A DNA stretch of 64,000 nucleotides from Nocardioides lijunqiniae (lineage in GTDB: Bacteria; Actinomycetota; Actinomycetes; Propionibacteriales; Nocardioidaceae). The stretch lies in NCBI RefSeq assembly GCF_015024225.1, contig NZ_JACJGM010000005.1:1-64000 (forward strand), in the 5' to 3' direction. A program made the translations under genes and the position numbers. Below are positions 24,208-32,727 of this stretch, one piece after another (the first letter of the stretch is position 1; every line of letters begins with the position of its first letter). The notes under the pieces were generated by a model that saw nothing but the letters and a program-made list of their open reading frames with translations, had not been told where the DNA came from and made no database searches.

Positions 24208-26283
24208 ATGCACCGCGGTGTCTACTTCGACGCCTGGTTCCCACGCCAGCACTGCTACCACCCGAGCCTGCCGCCGAGGCGGCTTCGCATGGTCGACGAC
24301 CTCGTCGACTTCCGCGCCACCGTCCTGGTCTGGGCCTCGATGGGCGGCGGCTCCCTCTCCCTGCCGTACCTCGAGCAGGAGGCGTTCGGGCCGGTCGACG
24401 CCCGCTCGCGCTTCTACGGCTTCGTCAACGACAGCGAGTTCATCGCCGCCTGCCACGAGCGGGGCATCAAGGTGCTCGGCATCGTCTTCGAGGCGCAGGG
24501 CTGGGAGTTCCCGGTCGAGCTGAGCGAGGACGAGGACGAGGTCCTGGCGATCAACGAGCTGCGCGGCGTCGGCAAGCGGGACTGGATGGGGCTGCGGGAG
24601 TTCTCCTCCAACCGCTACCCGAAGCTCTGGAAGCCCGTCGAGCACTACTTCCCCGAGGGCCTCGTCAACTCCGACGGCGAGCCGGTCACCGACCTCATCG
24701 ACGAGTGCGTGGTCCGCGACATCCACGGCGAGCCGTGCCACGCCCACTGGGTGGAGTGCCCCGACCGCGAGCACCAGTGCTACTACATGGACCGCAACAA
24801 CCCGGTCTGGCGCGAGTACCTCAAGGCGGTCATCCGGATCCAGCTGGACGCCGGCGCCGACGGCATCCAGCTCGACGAGGCCGAGCTGCCGATGGGCGCG
24901 TTCCAGTACGGCGCGTGCTTCTGCAAGGACTGCATGAAGGGGTTCCGTGCCTACCTCCAGGAGCTCCGCCCGTCGGCCGTCGACGTCGCCCTCGACGGCG
25001 TCGACCTCGCGACGTTCCACTACGGCGAGTGGCTGCTGGAGCAGGGCTACAACTTCAAGGAGGGTCGCGAGTCGACGCCGCTCTTCGGCGACTACTACGC
25101 CTTCCAGTGCAGGGCGATCAAGACCTACTTCGGCGAGCTGGCCGACTACGCGCGCGAGTACGGCCGCTCGCTCGGTCGCGAGATCATCCTGTCGGGCAAC
25201 TTCTTCAACCTCGAGCCGATGTACCTCGCGCTGGCCGACGACGTCGACCTGGTCATCACCGAGATGCGCAACACCACCTACCAGCAGCCGGAGTGGTACC
25301 GCTACGTCGCGGCGTTCGCCGGCGACAAGGACGTCGTGGTGGTCGAGAACCCCTACGGCGGCATCGTCCCCGAGCTGATCGAGCTCCTGGCCGAGGGCAA
25401 GGGGCACGACCTGTTCCGGCTGTCGCTCTTCGAGGCCGCGGCCTTCGGCGCCAACATGTCGGTGCCCTACGGCTCGTGGATGGGATCGGTCATCGAGGAC
25501 TCCTTCTACGCCCCCCACGGGCTGGCGACGGAGATCCAGGCGTTCCTCGCCGACCACGAGCACCTGGTCGCCCGCAGCACCGCCAACGAGGTCGCGGTGG
25601 TCTACAGCGTCGAGAGCACCCGCGAGCTCATCGGGAAGGCCGATGCCAGCGACAACACCACCAACCTGCGCGACGAGTCGGTCGTGGTGCCCTACCGCGT
25701 GGTGACCAAGACGCTGGCTGACGCCGCCGTGCCGTTCGACGTCGTGATCTGGCCCGACGGCGTCACCGCGCCCGACCGGGCCACGGCCGAGGCGCTGGCG
25801 CGCTACTCGACCGTCGTGCTGCCCGACGTGCACGCGCTCACCGAGGCGCAGCTGCAGGCGGTCCGGGGCTACCTCGACGGTGGCGGCACCGTCGTGGCGA
25901 CCGACCTGGTGGCCGAGCGGCTCTCGGGTCACGAGGGCATCCGTGCGGCGCGGCACGACGACCTGGACGAGCTGCTGCCTCACGGACGTCAGGTCGACAC
26001 CGGGGCGCCGCTGTCCAGCAACCTGCAGCAGCTTCCCGACGGCTCCTACGCCCTGCACCTGGTCAACTACGACTACGACCGGTCCGCCGACGCGGTCCGG
26101 GTGCTCGACGACGTGCTCCTGCGGGTGCGGCTCCCGAAGGACCGGGCTCAGGCCACGCTCGTCACGCCCGACGGGGTCCGCACGCCCCTCGCGGTGGATC
26201 GTGACGCCGGCGCGCACGTCGTCCGCCTGCCGGCGCTCGGCGTCTACGGGATCGTGGTCCTCCACGACGGGGACCTGGCGTGA
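24208..26283 (+). CDS. GHL6-like hypothetical glycoside hydrolase
   Basis: 691 residues. The N-terminal half looks like a TIM barrel related to hypothetical glycosyl hydrolase 6 and GH42-like proteins: GVYFDAWFPRQ at the start, AACHERGIKVLGIVFEAQGWEF, and DGIQLDEAELPMGAFQYGACFCKDCMKGF (Asp-Glu candidates at about residues 230-233 and a Cys-x-Cys-x2-Cys cluster after it). About residues 470-600 form a flavodoxin-like, glutamine-amidotransferase-type domain (VVLPDVHALTEAQLQAVRGYL), as in beta-galactosidase trimerisation domains, and a short beta domain ends the chain. It has no signal peptide, so it acts on imported sugars. Ribosome site AGGAAGG. Confidence 0.7.
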   Translation: MHRGVYFDAWFPRQHCYHPSLPPRRLRMVDDLVDFRATVLVWASMGGGSLSLPYLEQEAFGPVDARSRFYGFVNDSEFIAACHERGIKVLGIVFEAQGWEFPVELSEDEDEVLAINELRGVGKRDWMGLREFSSNRYPKLWKPVEHYFPEGLVNSDGEPVTDLIDECVVRDIHGEPCHAHWVECPDREHQCYYMDRNNPVWREYLKAVIRIQLDAGADGIQLDEAELPMGAFQYGACFCKDCMKGFRAYLQELRPSAVDVALDGVDLATFHYGEWLLEQGYNFKEGRESTPLFGDYYAFQCRAIKTYFGELADYAREYGRSLGREIILSGNFFNLEPMYLALADDVDLVITEMRNTTYQQPEWYRYVAAFAGDKDVVVVENPYGGIVPELIELLAEGKGHDLFRLSLFEAAAFGANMSVPYGSWMGSVIEDSFYAPHGLATEIQAFLADHEHLVARSTANEVAVVYSVESTRELIGKADASDNTTNLRDESVVVPYRVVTKTLADAAVPFDVVIWPDGVTAPDRATAEALARYSTVVLPDVHALTEAQLQAVRGYLDGGGTVVATDLVAERLSGHEGIRAARHDDLDELLPHGRQVDTGAPLSSNLQQLPDGSYALHLVNYDYDRSADAVRVLDDVLLRVRLPKDRAQATLVTPDGVRTPLAVDRDAGAHVVRLPALGVYGIVVLHDGDLA

Positions 26284-27236
26284 GGATCGCGGTCCTGAGG
26301 GGCCCCCGCTCCTTCGAGGTCGAGGAGGTCCCGGTCCCACAGGTGCGACCCGACGAGGTGCTCGTGAGGGTGGCCGTCTCGGGCGTCTGCGCGTCCGAGC
26401 TGGAGCCGTGGCTCGACGGCCCGCCGCCGGGGGAGGAGCGTCACCCCGGCCACGAGGTCAGCGGCGTGGTGGTCGAGCTGGGCGCCGACGTCACCGACCT
26501 GGCGGTGGGGGAACCGGTGGGGGTGTGGGTCACCGAGCGCGGCTTCGCCGAGTACGTCGCGGTGCGAGCGGCCTACTGCTTCTCCGTGGGAGACGGTGCT
26601 CTCGAGGTCGCGCTGGCCGAGCCGGTCGCCTGCGCCGTCAACGCCGTGGAGGCCGCCGACGTGCGGCTCGGCGACGACGTCGTGGTGATCGGTGCCGGCT
26701 TCATGGGCAACCTGGTGCAGGAGCTGGTGTCGCTGCGCGGACCGCGCCACGTGGTCGTCGCTGACGCACGCCGCGACGCGCTCGAGCGGGCCGACGGGCT
26801 CGGGGCGACCCGGGTCGTCGACGTCACCCGCGAGTCGCTGCCGGACGTGGTGCGCTCCGTGACCGAGGGGCGCGGCGCCGACATCACCTTCGAGTGCACC
26901 GGCACCCAGGCTGCACTCACGGCGTGCGGCGACACCACCCGGATGAGTGGGCGGATCGCGGTCGTGGGCTTCCACCAGGGCCCGGAGCGGACGCTGCCAC
27001 TGGCCTACTGGAACTGGATGGCCTTCGACCTCGTCAACGCACACTTCCGCGACGTCGACGTCATTCTGCGCGGCATGGAGGTCGGCATGCGGCTGCACGG
27101 GGCGGGGATGCTGTCGCTGGACCGGCTCGTGAGCCACCGGTTCGCGCTCGAGGACATCGACGAGGCGTTCGCGATGCTCCTCGACAAGCCCGAGGGCTTC
27201 ACCAAGGCGGTGATCGCCTTCCCGGAGACCGGGTGA
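26280..27236 (+). CDS. Zinc-dependent alcohol/sugar dehydrogenase, MDR superfamily
   Basis: 318 residues. The catalytic zinc ligands fit C38 (SGVCASE), the HPGHEVSG region at about 57-64 and the AEPVACAVN glutamate at about 114. The nucleotide-binding motif is VVIGAGFMG (about 138-146). The four-cysteine structural-zinc loop normal in sorbitol and alcohol dehydrogenases is missing: the chain passes directly from VGVWVTERGFAEYV, which also makes the protein shorter than usual. GTG start overlaps the preceding stop (GTGA). Probably oxidises a polyol or sugar of the operon; last gene of the run. Confidence 0.87.
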   Translation: MRIAVLRGPRSFEVEEVPVPQVRPDEVLVRVAVSGVCASELEPWLDGPPPGEERHPGHEVSGVVVELGADVTDLAVGEPVGVWVTERGFAEYVAVRAAYCFSVGDGALEVALAEPVACAVNAVEAADVRLGDDVVVIGAGFMGNLVQELVSLRGPRHVVVADARRDALERADGLGATRVVDVTRESLPDVVRSVTEGRGADITFECTGTQAALTACGDTTRMSGRIAVVGFHQGPERTLPLAYWNWMAFDLVNAHFRDVDVILRGMEVGMRLHGAGMLSLDRLVSHRFALEDIDEAFAMLLDKPEGFTKAVIAFPETG

Positions 27237-27246
27237 CGACGGGCCC

Positions 27247-28275
27247 CTAGGCCGTGCCGCGCTCCACGAGGGGGCAGGGGAGGACCACCGTGCGGCCGGC
27301 TCCGCGGTAGCGCCCGGTGAGCCGGCTCAGGGCCAGGTCGCCGGCAGCGTTCCCCAGGTCGTAGGCGGGGTTGCGGACGGTGGTGAGCTGCGGCGTGACG
27401 ATGGTGGCGGCGTCGACGTCGTCGAAGCCGACGATCGCGACGTCCTCGGGGACCGAGAGGCCGAGCTCGTGGGCGACGTCGAGCGCACCGATCGCCATCA
27501 GGTCGTTGGCGCAGAAGACGGCGTCGGGCCGCTCGGGCAGGGCCATCAGCGCCTGCATGGCCTGGTAGCCGCCCTTGCGGGTCCAGTCGCCGCGCACCAT
27601 GTGCTCCGCCGGCACGGGCCGCTTGGCGGCCTGCATGGCGGCGCGGAAGCCGGTGGTGCGCCCGGTGCCGTAGCGGGGAGGGCCCTGGATCATCGCGATC
27701 CGCGAGTAGCCCTGACGGGCGAGGAACGCCGCGGCCTCCCGCGAGCCCGCCTCGTCGTCGGGGATCACGGCGTCGCACAGCGGGTGCTCGAGGTGGTCGC
27801 CGATGCACACGATCGGGGTCGTGTGGTCGCCCGGCCCGAAGGTGATCTCGGAGGCCAGCTCGCCGGAGGCGAAGACGATGCCGTCGACGCCCCGGTCCAT
27901 GACGTCCTGGAACAGCTTGCGCTCCCGGTCGTGCTGCCCGTCGGTGCTCCCGACGAAGGTGCCGTAGCCCGCGGCGTCGACGGCGTCCGCGAGACCGCGC
28001 GTCAGGACGGCGTAGAAGGGGTTGGTGATGTCGGGGACCAGCACCGCCAGCATGTGCGACTGGCGGGTGCGCAGGTGGCGGGCGACGTGGTTGGGCCGGT
28101 AGCCGAGCTCGGCGATCGCATCCATCACGGTCTGGCGCGTGGACTCGCCGACGACGCGCTTGCCCGAGAGCACGTGGGAGACGGTGGTGGGACTGACGCC
28201 GGCGCGGTCCGCCACATGGGCGATCGTGACGCGGACGGGGGCGGCCAGGCTCGTGGTCGACTGGCTGCGCGGCAT
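27247..28275 (-). CDS. LacI-family transcriptional regulator, likely master regulator of the island
   Basis: 342 residues. The N-terminal helix-turn-helix VTIAHVADRAGVSPTTVSHVLSGKRVV (about 15-41) and hinge RPNHVARHLRTR precede a periplasmic-binding-like effector domain (VPDITNPFYAVLTRGL, CANDLMAIGAL, VGFDDVDAATIVTPQLTTV), as in GalR/LacI proteins for sugars. A TAGGGT -10 box six bases before the ATG implies a leaderless mRNA, and an operator copy (28295-28306) lies between that box and its -35 region, so it should autoregulate. Identical sites ahead of five other units make it the best candidate repressor of the 17-41 kb island. Confidence 0.92.
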   Translation of the reverse strand: MPRSQSTTSLAAPVRVTIAHVADRAGVSPTTVSHVLSGKRVVGESTRQTVMDAIAELGYRPNHVARHLRTRQSHMLAVLVPDITNPFYAVLTRGLADAVDAAGYGTFVGSTDGQHDRERKLFQDVMDRGVDGIVFASGELASEITFGPGDHTTPIVCIGDHLEHPLCDAVIPDDEAGSREAAAFLARQGYSRIAMIQGPPRYGTGRTTGFRAAMQAAKRPVPAEHMVRGDWTRKGGYQAMQALMALPERPDAVFCANDLMAIGALDVAHELGLSVPEDVAIVGFDDVDAATIVTPQLTTVRNPAYDLGNAAGDLALSRLTGRYRGAGRTVVLPCPLVERGTA

Positions 28276-28281
28276 GCGGAT

Positions 28282-28287
28282 ACCCTA
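28282..28287 (-). promoter_or_regulatory. -10 box of the leaderless lacI promoter
   Basis: Read on the minus strand, TAGGGT is followed by ATCCGC and the ATG of the regulator. No ribosome site exists. Confidence 0.55.
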
Positions 28288-28294
28288 GCCCACC

Positions 28295-28306
28295 CAAAAC
28301 GATTTG
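28295..28306. promoter_or_regulatory. LacI-type operator, site 3 (lacI-araC intergenic)
   Basis: CAAAACGATTTG, an even 12-bp site with a central CG, lies between the divergent LacI and AraC genes and can serve both promoters. Confidence 0.8.
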
Positions 28307-28323
28307 AGACTGGGAGGCGGCCG

Positions 28324-29142
28324 GTGACCGACCCGGTCGAGCGCTTCAGTGCCGACGCCCTGGGCGTGCCGGCGGTGGGCGTCCGGGTCATGCGCCCGCA
28401 CCTGCGCACCGTCGACGTGCACTGGCACGACTACTACGAGCTGGGCCTGGTGATCTCGGGCGAGGCGGACCACGTCGTCAACGGGGAGGCGCTGAGCCTC
28501 CGGGCCGGAGACGCCTTCCTGCTCTCGCCGGCCGACTTCCACGCCATCCGGAGCCGAGGCGAGGCGCCGCTCACCTGCTACAACACCGTCGTCTCCGCCG
28601 AGCTCATGGAGCGTCAGCTCGCCGGTCTGGGGGCGCCCGCCTCCGACGGCCTGCCGTGGCTGGTGCCGGACCTCGAGGGGGCAGCGCCCGACTTCGAGCG
28701 GCTCCAGCGCGAGCTGGCCGAGCCTCGGCTGGGCTCGGCGCGGGTGGCCGAGGCCGTGGTCGCCTGCCTCGTGGTCGAGCTCGCCCGGCGCGCGGGCGTC
28801 GACGACCCGGGTCGGGGGGCGCCGTCGCCCGCGGACGCCGACCTGCGTGCCGCCGTGCTCCACGTCGACCGGCACTTCCGGGAGCCTCTGACGCTCGCGG
28901 CGGTGGCCACCATCGCGCACCTCTCGCCCAACTACTTCAGCGAGCGGTTCCGCCAGTACGCCGGGACGTCCTTCCAGTCCTACCTGCAGGAACGCCGTCT
29001 GCGGTTCGCGCGCTCGCTCCTCGTCGCGACCGCTCTCTCCGTCACCGAGGTGTGCCACGCCGCGGGCTTCAACAGCCTGTCCCACTTCGGCCGCGCCTAC
29101 CGGCGCAGGTACGGCGTGGCCCCGTCCGAGCGCCACGCCTGA
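28324..29142 (+). CDS. AraC-family transcriptional regulator with cupin sensor domain
   Basis: 272 residues, GTG start at 28324. The N-terminal cupin (about 30-110: DVHWHDYYELGLVISGEADHVV...GDAFLLSPADFHAIRS) resembles arabinose/rhamnose-type sugar sensors. The C-terminal pair of helix-turn-helix motifs (about 175-272) contains LTLAAVATIAHLSPNYFSERFRQYAG and LSVTEVCHAAGFNSLSHFGRAYRRRYG. It is divergent from lacI, shares its operator and lies just upstream of the ABC importer. It may activate part of the island on sugar binding, giving dual control. Confidence 0.9.
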   Translation: MTDPVERFSADALGVPAVGVRVMRPHLRTVDVHWHDYYELGLVISGEADHVVNGEALSLRAGDAFLLSPADFHAIRSRGEAPLTCYNTVVSAELMERQLAGLGAPASDGLPWLVPDLEGAAPDFERLQRELAEPRLGSARVAEAVVACLVVELARRAGVDDPGRGAPSPADADLRAAVLHVDRHFREPLTLAAVATIAHLSPNYFSERFRQYAGTSFQSYLQERRLRFARSLLVATALSVTEVCHAAGFNSLSHFGRAYRRRYGVAPSERHA

Positions 29143-29210
29143 CCGGGCTGCTCCCGCCGCTGCGGACGTCACGATGTGAACATGGATGTGACCGAAACCA
29201 CGCGAATCCA

Positions 29211-29239
29211 TTGACAAGGACGGGGGGCCACAACGATGC
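29211..29239 (+). promoter_or_regulatory. Promoter of the ABC importer operon
   Basis: A consensus TTGACA (29211-29216), 17 bases, then CGATGC (29234-29239). The -10 match is weak, which suits an activated promoter. Operator site 4 lies downstream of the expected start. Confidence 0.5.
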
Positions 29240-29251
29240 TTCCGGCACGGA

Positions 29252-29266
29252 GCCAAACGATTTGCA
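29252..29266. promoter_or_regulatory. LacI-type operator, site 4 (ABC importer)
   Basis: GCCAAACGATTTGCA lies 58 nt ahead of the binding-protein start, at the probable transcription start. Confidence 0.8.
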
Positions 29267-29323
29267 TCGGGTCCATCGGGGTCTCCGCGCCAACGCTCGA
29301 ACGAAAGCAAGGGAGTTGATTCG

Positions 29324-30646
29324 GTGAGAACAAAGTCGCCCCGCAGGATCGCCTCGGTCGCCGTGCTGGCGATCGTCGCGTCGCTGGGTCTGGCCGCCTG
29401 TGGCGGCGAGTCCGACGGCCCGAAGCAGGAGCCGAAGGGGGAGGGTCCCGGCCCGGTCGAGCAGCCGGCCGAGCCGACCACCGTCTCCTTCTTCTCGTGG
29501 CTCGGGAACACCCCGGAGTGGAAGAAGCTCGCGGACGAGTTCCACGAGGAGTACCCCAACATCACGATCAAGTTCGAGAACGTGCCGGCCGAGCAGGCCG
29601 CACAGGTGCTCTCGACCCGGATCGCCGGCAACAACGCCCCCGACGTGGCCTACGTCAACGCCAGCGACGTCGCCGACTACGCCTCGAGGGGCGCGGCCGT
29701 CGACCTCGTCAACTACATCGACCGCAGCGACGTCGTGAAGCCCGACGACTACGTGGAGGCCTTCCGCCAGTTCGTCACCTACGACGAGAAGATGTGGGGC
29801 CTGCCCATGGGTGGGGAGACCACCGGGCTCTTCTACCGCACCGACATGTTCGAGGAGGCCGGCATCGAGGGCCCGCCCACGACCTGGGAGGAGTTCGAGG
29901 ACGCGGCCGAGGCGCTGACCGACGAGTCCAAGAACCAGTACGGCTTCGAGGTCTTCGCCCCCGAGTCCGCCTACTACTTCCAGCCGTGGCTCTACCAGGC
30001 CGGCGGGGACCTGATGAGCCCCGACGGTAAGGAGATCGCCTTCACCAGCGACGAGGCGAAGACCGCCGCCGAGTACTACGTCAACCTGGCGAAGTACGCG
30101 CCCAAGGACTACCTCAACTCCAACTCGTGGGACGGCCGCGTCGCGTTCGCCGAGGGTCAGGTCGGCATGTACATGGCCGGCGCCTGGTTCGCGGGCACGC
30201 TCCTCGAGGAGTTCCCCGACATCGAGGGCAAGTGGGCCACCGCGCCGCTCCCCGAGGGCGAGGCCGGCTGCAAGACGACGATCGCGGGCGACTCGCTGGT
30301 CATGCTCGACCAGACCAAGAGCCCGGACGCCGCCTGGCTGTGGATGGAGTTCCTGTCGCGTCCCGACGTCCTGGCCCGCACCACCTACGGCACCGAGGGC
30401 ACGCTGCTCCCGCCGCTCACCCCGCTGCTGGAGGGCAAGGAGATCACCGAGAAGAAGCCGGTCCTGAAGGGCTTCATCGACCTGATGAAGTGCGGCGTCG
30501 CCCCCACGGCCTCCAACCCCAAGTGGCCCCGCATCGAGACGATCCTCAACGACGAGCTCGGCAAGGCCATGTACGGCGACCAGAGCGCCGAGGAGGCGCT
30601 CGACAACACGGCGCAGCAGGCCGAGGCGATCCTCGCCCGAGGCTGA
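29324..30646 (+). CDS. ABC sugar transporter substrate-binding lipoprotein (SBP_bac_1)
   Basis: 440 residues. Residues 1-25 form a lipoprotein signal ending LGLAACGG (lipobox L-A-A-C), so the mature protein is anchored outside the membrane by C25 or thereabouts. The fold is the family-1 carbohydrate binder: FFSWLGNTPEWKKLADEFHEEYPNITI at about 55-80, GGETTGLFYRTDMFEEAGIEGPPTTWEEF at about 165-193, and AAWLWMEFLSRPDV near the end. It delivers an oligosaccharide, plausibly xylo- or arabino-oligomers given GH10 and GH51 nearby, to the permeases downstream. Ribosome site GGGAG 10 nt ahead of the GTG. A 13-bp hairpin follows the stop. Confidence 0.92.
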   Translation: MRTKSPRRIASVAVLAIVASLGLAACGGESDGPKQEPKGEGPGPVEQPAEPTTVSFFSWLGNTPEWKKLADEFHEEYPNITIKFENVPAEQAAQVLSTRIAGNNAPDVAYVNASDVADYASRGAAVDLVNYIDRSDVVKPDDYVEAFRQFVTYDEKMWGLPMGGETTGLFYRTDMFEEAGIEGPPTTWEEFEDAAEALTDESKNQYGFEVFAPESAYYFQPWLYQAGGDLMSPDGKEIAFTSDEAKTAAEYYVNLAKYAPKDYLNSNSWDGRVAFAEGQVGMYMAGAWFAGTLLEEFPDIEGKWATAPLPEGEAGCKTTIAGDSLVMLDQTKSPDAAWLWMEFLSRPDVLARTTYGTEGTLLPPLTPLLEGKEITEKKPVLKGFIDLMKCGVAPTASNPKWPRIETILNDELGKAMYGDQSAEEALDNTAQQAEAILARG

Positions 30647-30660
30647 CGCCCGCCAGCCTC

Positions 30661-30691
30661 CGCCCGGGCCGGGCTCTCCCCGGCCCGGGCG
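30661..30691 (+). terminator. Intercistronic stem-loop between binding protein and permease genes
   Basis: A perfect 13-bp stem (30661-30673 with 30679-30691) and 5-nt loop. Placed inside an operon it probably acts as an attenuator and 3' stabiliser, giving excess binding protein over permease, as in mal operons. Confidence 0.75.
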
Positions 30692-30739
30692 GACGCTCGC
30701 AACGCACGACCCCCCGACACCGACAGCAGAGGAGCAGGT

Positions 30740-31708
30740 ATGTCGACGGCCGTGGCGCAGAGGAACGCGCCGGCCCCGGACCAGGAGCCCGGTCGCGCAC
30801 GCGCCCGGAAGTCCGGACGCCGCAGCCTGGGAAGACGCATCTGGCGCGAGAGGTCGGCGTACCTCTTCATCGCGCCCGGGATGATCATCTTCTCCGTCTT
30901 CACCCTCGCGGCGCTGGCCTTCGCGTTCTACCTGACCTTCCACCGCTGGAGCATCATCGAGCCGGACAAGCCCTACGTCGGGACGCAGAACTACGAGGAC
31001 ATGATCCACGACGAGCGGTTCGTGACGTCGATCCTCAACACCATCTACTTCACGGGTGCCTCGGTCCCCCTGACGATGATCATCGGGCTGTGCCTGGCGC
31101 TGCTGCTCAACCAGCCACTGCGCGGCCGCGCGATCTTCCGCACCGCCTACTACCTGCCGGTCGTGACGCCGTTCGTCGTCTCGTCGCTGCTGTGGAAGTG
31201 GCTCTACAACGGTGACTACGGACTGTTCAACTACTACCTGGTCAAGGGCCACATCATCGACGAGCCGCTGCTGTGGCTCTCCGACAAGGACCTGGCCATG
31301 CCCGCCGTCGTGCTGATGACCGTCTGGAGCGGCGTCGGCTTCTCCATGGTCATCTACCTCGCGGGCCTGCAGGCGATCCCGCACGAGCTCTACGAGTCGG
31401 CCAAGCTCGACGGCGCCGGCACGCTGCAGCGCATCCGCCACGTCACGATCCCGCTGCTGCGGCCCACCACGCTGTTCCTGCTGGTCATGGGCATCATCGG
31501 CTCGCTGCAGGTCTTCACGCAGATCTTCGTGATGACCAGCGGAGGCCCGGTCAACAAGACGACCACGATGGTCTACTACATGTACCAGTGGGCCTTCAAG
31601 TACTACGACATGGGCTACGCCAGCACCTTGGCCTTCGCGCTCTTCGCGATGCTGCTGGTCTTCACCGGCTTCCAGCTGCGGCTCTTCCGGGACGGGGCGT
31701 CCTCATGA
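30740..31708 (+). CDS. ABC sugar transporter permease, MalF type
   Basis: 322 residues with a basic cytoplasmic N-terminus of about 40 residues and six hydrophobic helices. The ATPase-contact EAA loop is ELYESAKLDGAGTLQRIRHVTIPLLRP (about residues 215-241), the standard EAA-x3-G-x9-I-x-L-P in variant form. Excellent ribosome site (AGAGGAG). It forms the channel with the next gene, whose ATG overlaps its stop. No ATPase gene is present, so a shared MsiK-type ATPase elsewhere in the genome must energise it; this is common in actinobacteria. Confidence 0.92.
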   Translation: MSTAVAQRNAPAPDQEPGRARARKSGRRSLGRRIWRERSAYLFIAPGMIIFSVFTLAALAFAFYLTFHRWSIIEPDKPYVGTQNYEDMIHDERFVTSILNTIYFTGASVPLTMIIGLCLALLLNQPLRGRAIFRTAYYLPVVTPFVVSSLLWKWLYNGDYGLFNYYLVKGHIIDEPLLWLSDKDLAMPAVVLMTVWSGVGFSMVIYLAGLQAIPHELYESAKLDGAGTLQRIRHVTIPLLRPTTLFLLVMGIIGSLQVFTQIFVMTSGGPVNKTTTMVYYMYQWAFKYYDMGYASTLAFALFAMLLVFTGFQLRLFRDGASS

Positions 31709-32727
31709 CCGGCGTGACCGAGGAGCCCACGGCCAGCCGCTTCGTCAGCGAGCTCGAGCCCGTCGTCCCCGAGCAGGTGCGCCGCGGTCGTCGGCGGCGC
31801 CGCCCCGGAGCGGTGCGCGACCGCGAGCACATGAGCACCGGCGCGAAGGTCGGCACCTACCTGGTGCTCGCGCCGATCGCCATCCTGTTCGTCGCGCCGT
31901 TCGTGTGGATGATCAGCGCGTCGTTCCAGCCGATGAGCACGATCTTCGCCAACCCTCCGACGTGGCTGCCCGACGACCCCACCCTCAGTGGATACAAGGG
32001 CTTCCTCAACGTCGGGGAGCTGACCGAGGCTCAGCAGTCGCAGGGCCACGGTGACTGGAAGTGGTTCGCCAACAGCGCGTTCGTGGCCATCACGATCACC
32101 GTGCTGCAGACGTTCTTCAACGCTCTGTGCGCCTATGCCTTCGCCAAGCGCAAGTTCCCCGGGCGCAACGTGATCTTCGTGCTGTTCCTCGCCACGATGA
32201 TGGTGCCGGGCCAGATCACGCTGATCCCCAACTACATCATCGTCCAGCACATCCCGTTCTTCGGCGGCAACGACTGGATGGGGATGGGTGGCCACGGCTG
32301 GCTCAACTCCTACTGGGGCCTGATCATGCCGGGCATCGTCAGCGCCTTCGGCATCTTCCTGCTGCGCCAGTACATGATGTCGATTCCGGACGCGCTGCTC
32401 GACGCCGCGCGCATCGACGGGGCCGGTGAGTTCCGGATCTTCTGGAACGTCGTGCTGCCGCTGTGCATGCCGGCGCTGGCCGCCAACGCGATCTTCACGT
32501 TCCAGGGGGCCTGGGAGGACTTCCTCTGGCCGTTGCTGATCACCTCTGGCGATCCGGACAAGACCACGGCACCGGTGGGGCTCGCGCTGTTCGTCGTGCA
32601 GAACAAGACCGACTGGAACCTGCTCTTCGCGGGGTCCGTGATCGCGACCCTGCCGATGATCATCGTCTTCCTGATCTTCCAGCGTCACTTCGTCCGCGGC
32701 ATCGCGGTGACGGGGCTCAAGGAGTGA
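31705..32727 (+). CDS. ABC sugar transporter permease, MalG type
   Basis: 340 residues: a long basic N-terminal tail (to about residue 45), six transmembrane helices, and the EAA loop ALLDAARIDGAGEFRIFWNVVLPLCMP (about 230-256). ATGA overlap with the MalF-type gene and GTGA overlap with the next gene. Helices 2-3 are separated by a longer outer segment (GELTEAQQSQGHGDWKWF), a feature of MalG-like subunits. Partner of the upstream permease; the ATPase is not encoded here. Confidence 0.92.
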   Translation: MTGVTEEPTASRFVSELEPVVPEQVRRGRRRRRPGAVRDREHMSTGAKVGTYLVLAPIAILFVAPFVWMISASFQPMSTIFANPPTWLPDDPTLSGYKGFLNVGELTEAQQSQGHGDWKWFANSAFVAITITVLQTFFNALCAYAFAKRKFPGRNVIFVLFLATMMVPGQITLIPNYIIVQHIPFFGGNDWMGMGGHGWLNSYWGLIMPGIVSAFGIFLLRQYMMSIPDALLDAARIDGAGEFRIFWNVVLPLCMPALAANAIFTFQGAWEDFLWPLLITSGDPDKTTAPVGLALFVVQNKTDWNLLFAGSVIATLPMIIVFLIFQRHFVRGIAVTGLKE

